A stretch of 64,000 bases of DNA from Microbacterium flavescens. Its GTDB lineage: Bacteria > Actinomycetota > Actinomycetes > Actinomycetales > Microbacteriaceae. The notes beneath the pieces are model-generated. The model was not told where the DNA came from, ran no database searches, and worked only from the letters and a program-made list of their open reading frames with translations. Positions 1 to 8,341 of this stretch are shown one piece after another. Numbering within the stretch: the stretch's first letter is position 1; every line of letters starts with the position of its first letter. Position numbers and translations under genes: made by a program. Location of the stretch: assembly GCF_018588945.1 (NCBI RefSeq), contig NZ_JAFIWA010000001.1:62001-126000 (forward strand), in the 5' to 3' direction.

Positions 1-294
1 CTCGGTGTCGACGAGGAAGAATCCGACGACGCCCAGCAGCAGGTAGACCGCACCGACGGTGATGTTCACGGCCTTGGCAGCGCGCGCGTTGCTGAGGCCG
101 GCGATGAGGAGCGCAGCGCCGATCAGGAGGTGCACGATGTTGTGGAACGGGTTGACCTCGAAGATGCCGAGGAGCAGCTCGCCCTCGGTGGCGAGGAACT
201 CGACGCCGGCCGTGACGGCGAAGCCGAGGGCTCCGACGAGGAGGTAGACCGCGCCGAAGATGACGGCGACGAGGCGGTTCGGTGACGAGCGCAT
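1..294 (-). CDS. DUF4383 membrane protein (3' end cut by window edge)
   Basis: Small integral membrane protein of unknown function. The visible 98 residues begin MRSSPNRLVAVIFGAVYLLVG and contain two to three hydrophobic segments separated by short loops, with the motif NPFHNIVHLLIG typical of the DUF4383 family. The start is the ATG whose first base is 294; an AGGAGAA ribosome binding site lies a few bases upstream. The C-terminal part lies outside the window to the left. Family assignment is from motif recognition; the function is not known. Confidence 0.8.
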   Translation of the reverse strand, partial: MRSSPNRLVAVIFGAVYLLVGALGFAVTAGVEFLATEGELLLGIFEVNPFHNIVHLLIGAALLIAGLSNARAAKAVNITVGAVYLLLGVVGFFLVDTE

Positions 295-503
295 GAGCGT
301 TCTCCTGTTCGTTGGCGGCGGACGCCGCGTGCTGTGACTGTTCGGACTGCGCACCGGATCGGTTTGCACGATCCGGAATGAGTGCACGCACGACGGTAGG
401 TGCAGCGGACGAATGGACCGGGGGGCTTGCGCAGGCGCTGGAACGCTTGGTAGGCGCACTCCACCACGCGGGCGGCCCGCCGCCGGGTCTCAGGCGGCAG
501 GAC

Positions 504-1352
504 TCAGCGGACGGGCGTCGTCGTGTCGATCGCCTCGCGGAGCGGCCGGCGCATCGGCGCCCAGTAGCCGGTCGGGGTGAGGCGCGTCAGCACGTCGACG
601 AGGCGGGCCTCGCGCCCGATCATCACGCGCGCCCGCCGGCGCACGGTCGCCTCGACGATGCGCACCGCGGCATCGGCGGGCTCCGTGTGGTACATCGCGG
701 CCTGCGCGGCGGCGGCGCGCTCGGCGACAGCCGGGTCGATGGCGGCCGCGAACCGGCCGCGACCGATGATCCCGGTCTTGACCCCTGCCGGGTAGATCGC
801 GCCGACGCTCACGGTCGACCGCTCGAGCTCGTGTCGCAGCGCCTCGGTGAACCCCCGGACGGCGAACTTGCTCATCGCATACGGGATCCGCCCCGCCGGT
901 GCCGCCAGCCCGTAGATGCTCACCAGGTGCGTGATGTGCGCGGCCGGCTCACGGCGCAGCGCGGGCAGGAGCGCCTGCGTGATGTTGACGGTTCCCCACA
1001 GATTGACGTCCATCAGCCAGCGCATCTCGTCCATCGTGAGCTGGTCGATGTCGCCGAGCATGGACGATCCGGCGCACGTGATCAAGGCCTGGATGCGGGG
1101 GTGGGATGCCTCGACCTCGGCGGCGAGTGCGGTGACAGCGGCGTCGTCGGTGAGGTCGACGACGTGGGAGGTGTGCCCGGTTCCGGTCAGCCGGGCACGG
1201 GTCGCCTCGAGACCCTCCGCATTGCGGTCGACGAGCGCCAGCTTCGCGCCCCGGCGGGCCAGCTCGAGTGCGACCTCGGCGCCCATCCCGCTCGCCGCAC
1301 CGGTGATCACCGTCGTCGTGCCGCGCACCTCGAGCCGCCGTATCCGCGCCAT
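504..1352 (-). CDS. Short-chain dehydrogenase/reductase
   Basis: Probable NAD(P)-dependent oxidoreductase of the classical SDR family, 282 residues, cytoplasmic. The cofactor motif TGAASGMG is at residues 17-24 and the catalytic set is S145, Y158 and K162 (YAMSK). The usual NNAG motif reads TCAG (92-95), a tolerated variation. The ATG at 1352 is chosen because AGAGGG sits just upstream and the Rossmann strand follows at once; an in-frame ATG seven codons upstream is possible. The substrate cannot be told. It is divergent from the gene at 1444. Confidence 0.88.
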   Translation of the reverse strand: MARIRRLEVRGTTTVITGAASGMGAEVALELARRGAKLALVDRNAEGLEATRARLTGTGHTSHVVDLTDDAAVTALAAEVEASHPRIQALITCAGSSMLGDIDQLTMDEMRWLMDVNLWGTVNITQALLPALRREPAAHITHLVSIYGLAAPAGRIPYAMSKFAVRGFTEALRHELERSTVSVGAIYPAGVKTGIIGRGRFAAAIDPAVAERAAAAQAAMYHTEPADAAVRIVEATVRRRARVMIGREARLVDVLTRLTPTGYWAPMRRPLREAIDTTTPVR

Positions 1353-1391
1353 GTCCGTCCCTCTCGTCCTCATCGACCGTCCCCAACGATT

Positions 1392-1407
1392 GTCGCGGAC
1401 TCGCGAC
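1392..1407. promoter_or_regulatory. Inverted repeat between divergent genes
   Basis: GTCGCG and CGCGAC arms separated by GACT form a perfect 16-base dyad between the divergent starts at 1352 and 1444. It could be an operator. No adjacent regulator gene is present, so this is only a candidate. Confidence 0.3.
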
Positions 1408-1443
1408 GGCCTCGCTGACGCTAGCCTCGATGCAGGAGGTGCG

Positions 1444-2067
1444 ATGGGGAAGACCGCGGAGGCGATCGCCGAAGGTGTGTCCATCGCGTCCGCCGCGGCG
1501 CGGCTGGCGGTGCGCAACCACATCCTGGTCGAGACGATCGCCCACGACGAGACCTTCGAGCTCGCCCGGGTCGCGCCGTTCGCCCACGACACCCTCGTCG
1601 CGCTCGCCGAGGAGCAGGAGGAGGCCGCGGCGCTGGCCAAGCGCCTGCGCAAGAAGGCGTGGGGCAAGTTCACCGACCCCGACGGCACCCACGACTACCG
1701 CGACCGCGATACCCGCAACCTCCGCAAGCGGTACCAGCAGTACATCGGCGTGGCCAAGGAGCTCCGCCGCATCGCCGACGACCCGCACGCCGTGCGCACC
1801 CTGGTCGAGCAGGCGAGGGATGCCGCATGGGGCGACGTCGAGGCGAACCTCGAACGCCGGCTCATCGTGGAGGGAATGCGGCCCGATCTTGATCCCGACT
1901 ACGAGAAGCTGCGGGCGGCGCGGATGCAGTCGCTCCGGCTCGTCGACCTGCCGCGCCTCGCCGCCCACCGGCGCCAGGCCGTCGAGGCCGAGTCGGAGGG
2001 GGATGCCCCCGACGTCACACCGTCGCCGCGTGCGTCGGGCATCGACCTCAGCGAGCTCGACGCCTGA
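1444..2067 (+). CDS. Conserved actinobacterial protein of unknown function
   Basis: A soluble 207-residue protein that I do not recognise. It is strongly charged, mostly helical, and has a Lys/Arg-rich middle (RLRKKAWGKF and the RDRDTRNLRKRY region) and an acidic, disordered-looking C-terminus. A strong GGAGG ribosome binding site lies just before the ATG at 1444. Codon use matches its neighbours. No signal peptide or membrane segment is visible, so it is probably cytoplasmic. Confidence 0.75.
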   Translation: MGKTAEAIAEGVSIASAAARLAVRNHILVETIAHDETFELARVAPFAHDTLVALAEEQEEAAALAKRLRKKAWGKFTDPDGTHDYRDRDTRNLRKRYQQYIGVAKELRRIADDPHAVRTLVEQARDAAWGDVEANLERRLIVEGMRPDLDPDYEKLRAARMQSLRLVDLPRLAAHRRQAVEAESEGDAPDVTPSPRASGIDLSELDA

Positions 2068-2096
2068 CGTCGGACCGTCGGCGTACGCTCGGCGGC

Positions 2097-2489
2097 ATGG
2101 ACGTCGATGCCGCCGGCCACCCGATGAGGTTTCCGCCCGACCACCCGCTGAGCGTGCGCGTCCGGGAGCTGTGCATGCCCTACCCCGAGGCGGCCGAAGT
2201 CATCTCCCACGGACGCTGCACCTTCCGTGCGGGCAAGCGGCAGTTCGCCATCGTCGGCGCCGCGCACGACGACGACGGGGCGGTGGAGTTCATTCCGGAT
2301 GCCGGTGAGCGACCGGCTCTGCTCGAGCGGGACGACATCTTCGTACCGCCGTACGAGGGGGCGTACGGCTGGCTCGCGCTGCGGATCACGCCCGACTCGG
2401 GCGATTGGACGCTGCTCGCCGAGCTCCTCGACACCTCGTACCGGCAGGTCGCGCTCCAACGCCAGCTGCGCGCACTCGACGCGCGCTGA
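2097..2489 (+). CDS. MmcQ/YjbR family protein
   Basis: Small 130-residue protein of the MmcQ/YjbR (CyaY-like fold) family, often annotated as DNA-binding although a biochemical role is not established. Visible family features are the PEAAEVISHG segment, a central FIPDAGERPALL region and the RDDIFVPPYEGAYGWLALR block. The ATG at 2097 follows a TACGCT -10-like hexamer by seven bases with no Shine-Dalgarno, suggesting a leaderless transcript. Confidence 0.8.
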   Translation: MDVDAAGHPMRFPPDHPLSVRVRELCMPYPEAAEVISHGRCTFRAGKRQFAIVGAAHDDDGAVEFIPDAGERPALLERDDIFVPPYEGAYGWLALRITPDSGDWTLLAELLDTSYRQVALQRQLRALDAR

Positions 2490-2566
2490 CGTCGTGGTCC
2501 ATCGGGCGGACACGCCCGGGATCGGGGCGGCAGGGTGCTCGATTCGCTCCGTGACGCGCCGTCGGG

Positions 2567-2572
2567 TATTCT
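2567..2572 (+). promoter_or_regulatory. Probable -10 box of the tRNA-Arg promoter
   Basis: TATTCT lies about 30 bases before the mature tRNA, and a weak TTCGCT -35-like hexamer lies 18 bases further upstream (2543-2548). The spacing fits a sigma-70-type promoter giving a short 5' leader. Confidence 0.45.
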
Positions 2573-2603
2573 GGACGCTGGCCCGCGCGAGAGTGCAGGC
2601 CGA

Positions 2604-2676
2604 GCGCCCGTAGCTCAATGGATAGAGCATCTGACTACGGATCAGAAGGTTAGGGGTTCGAGTCCCTTCGGGCGCG
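2604..2676 (+). tRNA. tRNA-Arg (anticodon ACG)
   Basis: A complete cloverleaf can be drawn. The 7-bp acceptor stem is GCGCCCG/CGGGCGC, the D-loop contains AATGGATA, the anticodon stem is TCTGA/TCAGA with loop CTACGGA giving anticodon ACG, and the T-arm is AGGGGTTCGAGTCCCTT. The discriminator base is G at 2676 and CCA is not encoded. A34 is normally deaminated to inosine so that the tRNA reads CGU, CGC and CGA. Confidence 0.97.
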
Positions 2677-2703
2677 CACTGTGTTGAGACAGTACCAATG
2701 AGA

Positions 2704-2730
2704 GAAGCGCCGGTTCGCCGGCGCTTTTCT
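2704..2730 (+). terminator. Rho-independent terminator after tRNA-Arg
   Basis: An 8-bp perfect stem AGCGCCGG/CCGGCGCT with a TTCG tetraloop is followed by TTTCTTG. It lies about 30 bases after the tRNA and is the obvious end of that transcript. Confidence 0.85.
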
Positions 2731-2751
2731 TGTTCCCGGCCGGTGCCGTGG

Positions 2752-3594
2752 TCACCCGAGCTCCAGGCTCGTGATGCCGAACACCTCGGGGTGTTCGAAC
2801 ACCGGCGGTTCCGACGTGTACATGCGTGCGGTCTCGAAGCTGGGGGTCCACCCGCAGTCGGCGGCCCAATCGGCGGCGATCGCGTTGATGCCGGGCACAT
2901 CGACCGCCACGGTCGTCGCCCCGGCGGCCGACGCGAGGTGCGAAACGAGCGCCTCGGCGATCTGCGGGGACTCGGCGAACAGCGGACCCACGCGCGACGC
3001 CGCCGGTGCGGATCGCAGCACGGCGAACCCGACGATCTCGCCGTCACGCCGAGCGACCGCTGCGGACCGCTCGGGAAGAGTGATCCACGCCGCGAGGAAA
3101 CCGGACCGGCGCGCACCGAAGTGCCGATGGTCGTAGTCGTCGAGCTGGTCGAACGGAATCGATCGTGCGTCGACGATCTCGATTCCCGTCGGTGTGGCGA
3201 CCGTCGGTGGAGCGCCCTCGAATCGCTGAGTGGACCACGCCAGACGGAATCCCGACGCGCGGTAGTTGGCCTGCTGGGCGGGCACGCCGTCCAGTCCGAT
3301 GCCTCTGCCGTGAACCCGGGCGAGCCCTGCCTGCCACGTCTGCATGCCGTAACCCCGACCGCGCACCTCGGGCCGGGCGATGTACATGCCCAGGAAGGCG
3401 AGATCGTCGCCGTACCGGACGACGGAGATGCAGGTCACCGGCCGTCCGTCGAGCCTCCCCATCAGGAAGCCGGTCGGATCCGCGCCGAAGAACGCATCGC
3501 TGTCGGTGACACCGGGGTTCCAGCCCTCGTCCGCTGCCCAGCGCGCCATCAGCCTGACGTCGGCCGCACTTGCGACGGAGACCGAGAACCCCAC
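2752..3594 (-). CDS. GNAT family N-acetyltransferase, two-domain
   Basis: 280-residue acetyltransferase. The N-terminal half has a typical GNAT acetyl-CoA site, with FLGMYIARPEVRGRGYG at about residues 67-83 (R/QxxGxG/A motif). The C-terminal half resembles the second GNAT-like domain of YitH-type proteins. The substrate is unknown. The GTG at 3594 follows TACGAT by seven bases and no ribosome binding site is evident, so the mRNA is probably leaderless. It is convergent with the tRNA. Confidence 0.85.
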   Translation of the reverse strand: MGFSVSVASAADVRLMARWAADEGWNPGVTDSDAFFGADPTGFLMGRLDGRPVTCISVVRYGDDLAFLGMYIARPEVRGRGYGMQTWQAGLARVHGRGIGLDGVPAQQANYRASGFRLAWSTQRFEGAPPTVATPTGIEIVDARSIPFDQLDDYDHRHFGARRSGFLAAWITLPERSAAVARRDGEIVGFAVLRSAPAASRVGPLFAESPQIAEALVSHLASAAGATTVAVDVPGINAIAADWAADCGWTPSFETARMYTSEPPVFEHPEVFGITSLELG

Positions 3595-3652
3595 GTCCGC
3601 GATCGTAGCGCGGCCGCGGCGCCGCGACCCGAAGCGGACTGCGGGTGCGCCG

Positions 3653-4426
3653 TCAGAGGCGCTCGCGGACGATCCGAGCGGTCGCGACCGGGTCGGGGCG
3701 GTGCATGACCGACTCGGGCACGATCACGAGTTCCGCGTCGGGCATCGCCTCGGAAAGCCGGTCGGCCGCCGTCACCAGAAGAGGGAACGTCTGCTCTCCC
3801 CGCAGGATCGTCACGGGCGCGGTCACCGTCAGCATTTCGCTCGAAGGCGTGGACACCTGCGCCGTGAGGCGTGCGTCGTAGACCGTCGACTGGGCGAGCG
3901 GGACAAGTGCGGCGAAGTGCTCGCTCTGCCGGATGCCCGCGACCATGTCGCGCGGCAGGCCCACGCCCTCGAGCTGGAACGTGACGACGGCGTCCTCACT
4001 CCGGCCGTCGTCGACGAGCCGCTGCAGCCGATCGGCGAGCTCGGGGCCGGGCTCGTCCTCGCCGAAGCGGAACGGCGGCTCGGAAAGGAACAGCGCGGTG
4101 ATCGGCACGCCCTGCGACGCGGCATACAGCGCGAGCACGGCACCGGACGAGTGACCGAGCACCGCGGCCTGGCCGCCGATCGCCTCGATCACCGCCGCGA
4201 GATCGGCTGCTTCGTCGGCCGGCTGAGAGTCGCGCTTGTCACCGCTCGAGCCGCGGCCGCGTCTGTCGACCGTGACGGCGCGGGAGCCGGCATCCGCAAG
4301 TGCCGCAGCCAGCCGGCCGGCGTCTGCGGCAAGCGAGAACGCTCCGCCCACGATCACGACGGGGGGACCGTCGCCCACGTGGCCGAAGCAGATCGCGGTT
4401 CCGTCTGCAGAGGTGGTCGTCTCCAT
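3653..4426 (-). CDS. Alpha/beta hydrolase
   Basis: 257-residue cytoplasmic alpha/beta-hydrolase fold protein. The nucleophile elbow is GHSSG at 91-95 (Ser93), the oxyanion region is around VVIVGG, and a late DAELVIVPESVMH segment supplies the probable catalytic His. The DRRGRGSS motif is typical of small-molecule hydrolases of this fold. The substrate cannot be deduced. The ATG at 4426 begins directly before the first strand. Confidence 0.85.
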   Translation of the reverse strand: METTTSADGTAICFGHVGDGPPVVIVGGAFSLAADAGRLAAALADAGSRAVTVDRRGRGSSGDKRDSQPADEAADLAAVIEAIGGQAAVLGHSSGAVLALYAASQGVPITALFLSEPPFRFGEDEPGPELADRLQRLVDDGRSEDAVVTFQLEGVGLPRDMVAGIRQSEHFAALVPLAQSTVYDARLTAQVSTPSSEMLTVTAPVTILRGEQTFPLLVTAADRLSEAMPDAELVIVPESVMHRPDPVATARIVRERL

Positions 4427-4521
4427 GCCGCTACCGAATCACGGGCCGCCGACACCGGCAAGGTGCTCGAAGGCGACATCGGGGCCGGCTCCGATCGGAG
4501 CCGGCCCCGGTTGCGCCTGCG

Positions 4522-4806
4522 TCAGCGGGTGGTGCGAGTGCTGTTGCGGCGGGCGAAGAAGACGTACAGCCCGAGCACGATGATCGCGCCGATGATGGAG
4601 CCGATGATGCCGGCCGGCTGCAGGAAGCCGCCGTTCGGGTCACTGCCGAAGATCAGGAAGCCCAGGAAGCCGCCGACGAACGATCCGACGATGCCGAGCA
4701 CGATGGTCATCAGGATGCCCATGCTCTGCTTTCCGGGGATGATCGCGCGGGCGATCAGTCCGGCGATCAGGCCGATGATGATGAGACCGAGAATTGTCCA
4801 GAGCAT
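4522..4806 (-). CDS. GlsB/YeaQ/YmgE family stress-response membrane protein
   Basis: 94-residue membrane protein related to transglycosylase-associated (YeaQ/YmgE, GlsB) proteins. It has three Gly-rich hydrophobic helices with the family signatures GLIAGLIARAIIPG near the start and IVGSFVGGFLGFLIFG in the middle, and a basic tail. The ATG at 4806 is chosen over one 16 codons upstream because GGAGGAGGAA precedes it. Relatives are general-stress inner-membrane proteins; the molecular role is unknown. Confidence 0.88.
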   Translation of the reverse strand: MLWTILGLIIIGLIAGLIARAIIPGKQSMGILMTIVLGIVGSFVGGFLGFLIFGSDPNGGFLQPAGIIGSIIGAIIVLGLYVFFARRNSTRTTR

Positions 4807-4962
4807 GATTCCTCCTCCGTTGTGAGCTCCGCCGGGGTGCGCGGTGCTCGTCATGCGTCCGTCACGCTAACAAGGTGCTGACTGTTCGCGCCGACCTATA
4901 CCCAGCGGGCCCCAGACGCGGTACTATCCGCGCCGTGACGTCGGGAAGGGCACGGAATCCGG

Positions 4963-5145
4963 TCACTCGCGGGATCGATGCGGGCCGCTGTCGGCGCGCT
5001 GGATCACGATCGGAACCGCCACCGCCGCGCTGATGCACAGGATCCCCGCGATGAAGATCAGCCCGGGGAGGATGGGCGATGCGAAGGAGACGCCCACGAG
5101 GTACATGCCCCCGAGAAGCAGGATGATGTAGAGAGCGAAGAGCAT
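4963..5145 (-). CDS. Small two-helix membrane protein, unknown function
   Basis: 60-residue hydrophobic protein. Residues 2-24 and 28-48 are probable membrane helices (FALYIILLLGG; LIFIAGILCISAAVAV), followed by a short basic tail ending PHRSRE. The ATG at 5145 has a good GGAGGT ribosome binding site. It lies in the same direction as the GlsB-like gene (4522-4806), beyond a 156-base gap. No family is recognised. Confidence 0.7.
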   Translation of the reverse strand: MLFALYIILLLGGMYLVGVSFASPILPGLIFIAGILCISAAVAVPIVIQRADSGPHRSRE

Positions 5146-5285
5146 GGTCGACCTCCGGTTTTGCTCGATGGGGCCTACTCTTGCGCACCTGCCTTGCGGC
5201 CGGGAGTGGGCTTGACATCGGGCGCCGGACTGCTCGCCGGCACACGCGCTGGTGCGCGGCATCCGCTCGGGTGAGAATGTGCCGC

Positions 5286-5651
5286 ATGAGACTCGTGCAG
5301 ATCGCCCAGCACGCCGACGACCTCGACCGGGCCGCGGATTTCTACACCGCACTGCTCGAGACGCCGCCCACGGCGCTGTTCGACCCTCCCGGGCTGCTCT
5401 TCTTCGACCTGGACGGCGTGCGCCTGCTCCTCGACCGCAACGCCCCGACGTCGCTCGTCTACCTGCACGTGCACAATGTGCACGAGGTGCTCGAGCGGCT
5501 CGACGGCATCGTCGACGTGGTCTCCAGGCCGCACGTCATCTTCCGGCACGAGGACGACGCACTGGGGCCGTCGGGGCACGACGAGTGGCAGGCGTTCATC
5601 CGCGATTCCGAGGGCAACACCGTCGGCCTGATCGCGTTCCAGCGTCCGTAG
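5286..5651 (+). CDS. VOC (glyoxalase/bleomycin-resistance fold) protein
   Basis: 121-residue single-module VOC protein. It starts MRLVQIAQHADDLDRAADFY, the classical first beta-alpha-beta unit with a possible metal-ligand His9, and ends with RDSEGNTVGLIAF, the strand that normally carries the acidic ligand. VOC members bind divalent metals and act as isomerases, dioxygenases or resistance proteins. I cannot choose among these. The ATG at 5286 is preferred over upstream in-frame starts because homology-like sequence begins there. Confidence 0.8.
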   Translation: MRLVQIAQHADDLDRAADFYTALLETPPTALFDPPGLLFFDLDGVRLLLDRNAPTSLVYLHVHNVHEVLERLDGIVDVVSRPHVIFRHEDDALGPSGHDEWQAFIRDSEGNTVGLIAFQRP

Positions 5652-5689
5652 CGCTCGCTCCGCGGCATCCATCCCGACAGAATGGGCGA

Positions 5690-6487
5690 GTGGATGCCGC
5701 GTTCCCCGCCTTGACCGAGATGCCCGCCCCGCAGTTCGTCATGTCGGCGGAGGGGCATCGCATCGCCACGTACTCCTGGGGCGACGGCGACGGACCGACC
5801 GTGCTGTGCGTGCACGGCTTCGCATCGAGCTGCCGGGACAACTGGGTCAACACCGGGTGGGTGCGCGACCTCACCCGCGCGGGCTTCCGGGTGCTCGGGG
5901 TGGATCAGCGCGGTCACGGCGCGAGCGACAAGCCCCATGAGCCCGAGGCGTACGGCATGGACGCGCTCGCCGCCGATCTGGTGGCCGTGCTCGACACGTA
6001 CCTCCTCGACTCGGTGCTGTACGCGGGATACTCGCTCGGCGCGCGCGTGGGGTGGCAGCTCGCCGTGAACGCGCCCGAGCACGTGGATCGCGCAGTGCTC
6101 GGCGGCATCCCCGACGGCCGCCCGCTCGCGCGGCTGCAGATCGAGCAGGCGCGCGCGTACGCCGAGCACGGCACGCCGGTCGAGGATCCGGTCACGCGCA
6201 ACTACGTCACTCTCGCGGAGCGCGTGCAGGACAACGACCTCCGTGCGCTGATCGCGCTCGCCGAGGGGATGCGCCTGGGTGACGCCGATCCCGATCCGGC
6301 GCACCCGCCGCAGCAGACCGTCCTGTTCGCCACGGGATCGGAGGATGCGATCCTCGAGCGGTCGCGTCGGCTCGCCGCGTCGACGCCGCACGGCGAGTTC
6401 GTCGAGCTGCCCGACCGGCACCACTTCAACGCACCGGGATCCCGCGTCTTCCGGAAGGTGGCGGTCGAGTTCTTCGAAAAGCACTGA
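5690..6487 (+). CDS. Alpha/beta hydrolase
   Basis: 265-residue alpha/beta-hydrolase. Features are VLCVHGFASS (38-47, oxyanion His-Gly), DQRGHGASDKP, nucleophile elbow GYSLG (Ser115) and a C-terminal DRHHFN carrying the probable catalytic His. The GTG at 5690 is six bases after CAGAAT, the leaderless pattern seen in many genes here. An ATG ten codons further in is the alternative start. The fold is certain, the substrate unknown. Confidence 0.85.
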   Translation: MDAAFPALTEMPAPQFVMSAEGHRIATYSWGDGDGPTVLCVHGFASSCRDNWVNTGWVRDLTRAGFRVLGVDQRGHGASDKPHEPEAYGMDALAADLVAVLDTYLLDSVLYAGYSLGARVGWQLAVNAPEHVDRAVLGGIPDGRPLARLQIEQARAYAEHGTPVEDPVTRNYVTLAERVQDNDLRALIALAEGMRLGDADPDPAHPPQQTVLFATGSEDAILERSRRLAASTPHGEFVELPDRHHFNAPGSRVFRKVAVEFFEKH

Positions 6488-6592
6488 GCGCTCGCGCACT
6501 GTGCGCCCTGAGCGCGTCAAGGCGAGGCATCCTGCTCATCTCGATGTCATCACGGTGGGCAGTCTGCCGTTGCGACAGCGTAGCCTGGAAGG

Positions 6593-8212
6593 GTGAGCGC
6601 CTACGTCTCGGCGTTCGAGCTGTTCTCCATCGGTGTAGGACCCTCGAGCTCCCATACGGTCGGCCCCATGCGGGCCGCCCTCGATTTCGTCGTCCGTCTG
6701 CGCGAGGAGGGACTGCTCGACTCCGTCGCGCGCGTCACGTGCACGCTGTACGGCTCGCTGGGTGCGACGGGCATCGGCCACGGCACGCCCGACGCCATTG
6801 TGGCAGGGCTGACGGGACTCGAGCCCGAGACCGTCGATCCTGATGACGTGCGGTCGGCGTGGGCTGCCTGGCGCGAAGGCGCCGAACTGCCGCTGGCCGG
6901 CACGCACGCGATCGCCTTCGCCAAGGACGACGTGGTGTTCGAGCCGCGCACCCGGCTGCCCGGACACCCCAACGCCATGACGCTCGAGGCCTGGTCGACG
7001 GCCGGCGCCGCGCGACCGAGACGGATCGGAGCGGATGCCGCGGCCTCGGCCGTCCGCGAGACCGGTGCGGCGTTCGCCCTCGGCTCCGGCGCCGCCACCA
7101 CCTCGGTCGACCTCGCCGGCGACGACCACGGGCTGGTGCTTCGCGAGACCTACTACTCCGTCGGCGGCGGGTTCATCCGGCGCGAGGGTGAGCCGCCCCG
7201 CGTACGGGCGGCGAGCTTCCCGCTGGACTACCGCACGGCCGACGAGCTCATCGCGCTGTGCGACGAGCACGGACTGACCATCGCAGAACTGGCGCGGATC
7301 AACGAGGAGGCGCTGCACGACGACGAGCAGATCGCCGCAGGACTCGACGCCATCTGGGACGCGATGGCCGGCTGCGTAGAGGTGGGACTCCATGCCGACG
7401 GCGTGCTGCCCGGGATGCTGCAGGTCAAGAGGCGGGCCGGCGCGATCCGGGTGCAGCTCGACGCCGCCGAGGCCGACGGCCGCCGGGAGCTGCCGGGCGA
7501 GTGGCTGGGCGCGTTCGCGCTCGCCGTGAACGAGGAGAACGCCGCGGGAGGCCGCGTCGTCACCGCTCCGACCAACGGTGCTGCGGGCATCCTGCCGGCC
7601 GTGGCGATGTACTGGTGGCGGTTCCTCGCCGACTCGGGGCTCGGTGCAGGCAACGCCGTCACGCCCTACGGCGAGCTGGTCGGCAGTGCGCTGCTCGGCT
7701 ACGACGGCCACGCGGCTGTGCGCGACCAGGCGGAAGGCTGGGACGACGCGGCTGTGGCCGAGGCGAACCGCCGCCGAGGCATCCGTCGCTTCCTGCTCAC
7801 CGCGACCGCGCTGGGATCGCTGTTCAAGGCGAATGCGTCCATCTCGGGTGCCGAGGGCGGCTGCCAGGCCGAGGTCGGTTCGGCGTGCGCGATGGCGGCG
7901 GGCGGCCTCACGGCCGTCATGGGCGGCACCAACCGGCAGATCGAGAACGCCGCCGAGATCGCGATGGAGCATCACCTCGGCCTCACGTGCGACCCGGTGG
8001 GCGGCCTCGTGCAGATTCCCTGCATCGAGCGCAACGCGATCGCCGCGTCGACCGCAGTCACCGCCGCGCGGCTGGCGCTGCGCGGCGACGGCTCGCACTA
8101 CGTCTCGCTCGACGCGGTCGTCGAGACCATGCGGCAGACGGGCATCGACATGTCGCACAAGTACAAGGAGACGAGCGAGGGCGGTCTCGCGGTGAACGTC
8201 ATCGAGTGCTGA
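6593..8212 (+). CDS. sdaA: L-serine ammonia-lyase (iron-sulfur type)
   Basis: Converts L-serine to pyruvate and ammonia in the cytoplasm using a [4Fe-4S] cluster. The N-terminal beta domain begins with the signature SIGVGPSSSHTVGP. The C-terminal alpha domain carries cluster cysteines at about 424 (GCQAEVGSAC), 466 and 477 (TCDPVGG, IPCIERN). The 11-residue spacing of the last two matches characterised enzymes. At 539 residues it is longer than the usual 455-460; extra sequence sits at about 140-165 and 345-395. The GTG at 6593 follows TAGCCT plus six bases. Confidence 0.95.
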   Translation: MSAYVSAFELFSIGVGPSSSHTVGPMRAALDFVVRLREEGLLDSVARVTCTLYGSLGATGIGHGTPDAIVAGLTGLEPETVDPDDVRSAWAAWREGAELPLAGTHAIAFAKDDVVFEPRTRLPGHPNAMTLEAWSTAGAARPRRIGADAAASAVRETGAAFALGSGAATTSVDLAGDDHGLVLRETYYSVGGGFIRREGEPPRVRAASFPLDYRTADELIALCDEHGLTIAELARINEEALHDDEQIAAGLDAIWDAMAGCVEVGLHADGVLPGMLQVKRRAGAIRVQLDAAEADGRRELPGEWLGAFALAVNEENAAGGRVVTAPTNGAAGILPAVAMYWWRFLADSGLGAGNAVTPYGELVGSALLGYDGHAAVRDQAEGWDDAAVAEANRRRGIRRFLLTATALGSLFKANASISGAEGGCQAEVGSACAMAAGGLTAVMGGTNRQIENAAEIAMEHHLGLTCDPVGGLVQIPCIERNAIAASTAVTAARLALRGDGSHYVSLDAVVETMRQTGIDMSHKYKETSEGGLAVNVIEC

Positions 8213-8242
8213 TTTTCCGCCTTCTGGATGGCGTCCCTGGTC

Positions 8243-8269
8243 TTGGCACTCTCGGTAGAAGAGTGCTAA
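8243..8269 (+). promoter_or_regulatory. CIRCE element (HrcA operator) before hsp20
   Basis: TTGGCACTC, nine bases, GAGTGCTAA. This matches the CIRCE consensus (TTAGCACTC-N9-GAGTGCTAA) with one mismatch. The element overlaps the probable promoter (TTGGCA and TAATCT, 18 bases apart), as is usual for HrcA-repressed heat-shock genes. Confidence 0.93.
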
Positions 8270-8278
8270 TCTGGGCGT

Positions 8279-8301
8279 AGTTGAGCCGAGTCGGCTCAAC
8301 T
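8279..8301 (+). promoter_or_regulatory. HAIR-like inverted repeat (possible HspR site)
   Basis: AGTTGAGC and GCTCAACT arms flank seven bases. The core TTGAGC-N7-GCTCAA differs from the HAIR consensus (CTTGAGT-N7-ACTCAAG) at the innermost base of each half, symmetrically. It lies ten bases after the CIRCE element and before the hsp20 ribosome binding site. Confidence 0.6.
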
Positions 8302-8341
8302 CTCAGATCAACCGACCACATCGCACAGAAGGAGCAAAAAC

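Noticed and set aside
2604..2676. tRNA-Arg as an integration site of a mobile element
   Set aside because: No integrase and no downstream repeat of the tRNA 3' end is visible; the tRNA is followed directly by its own terminator and a normal gene.
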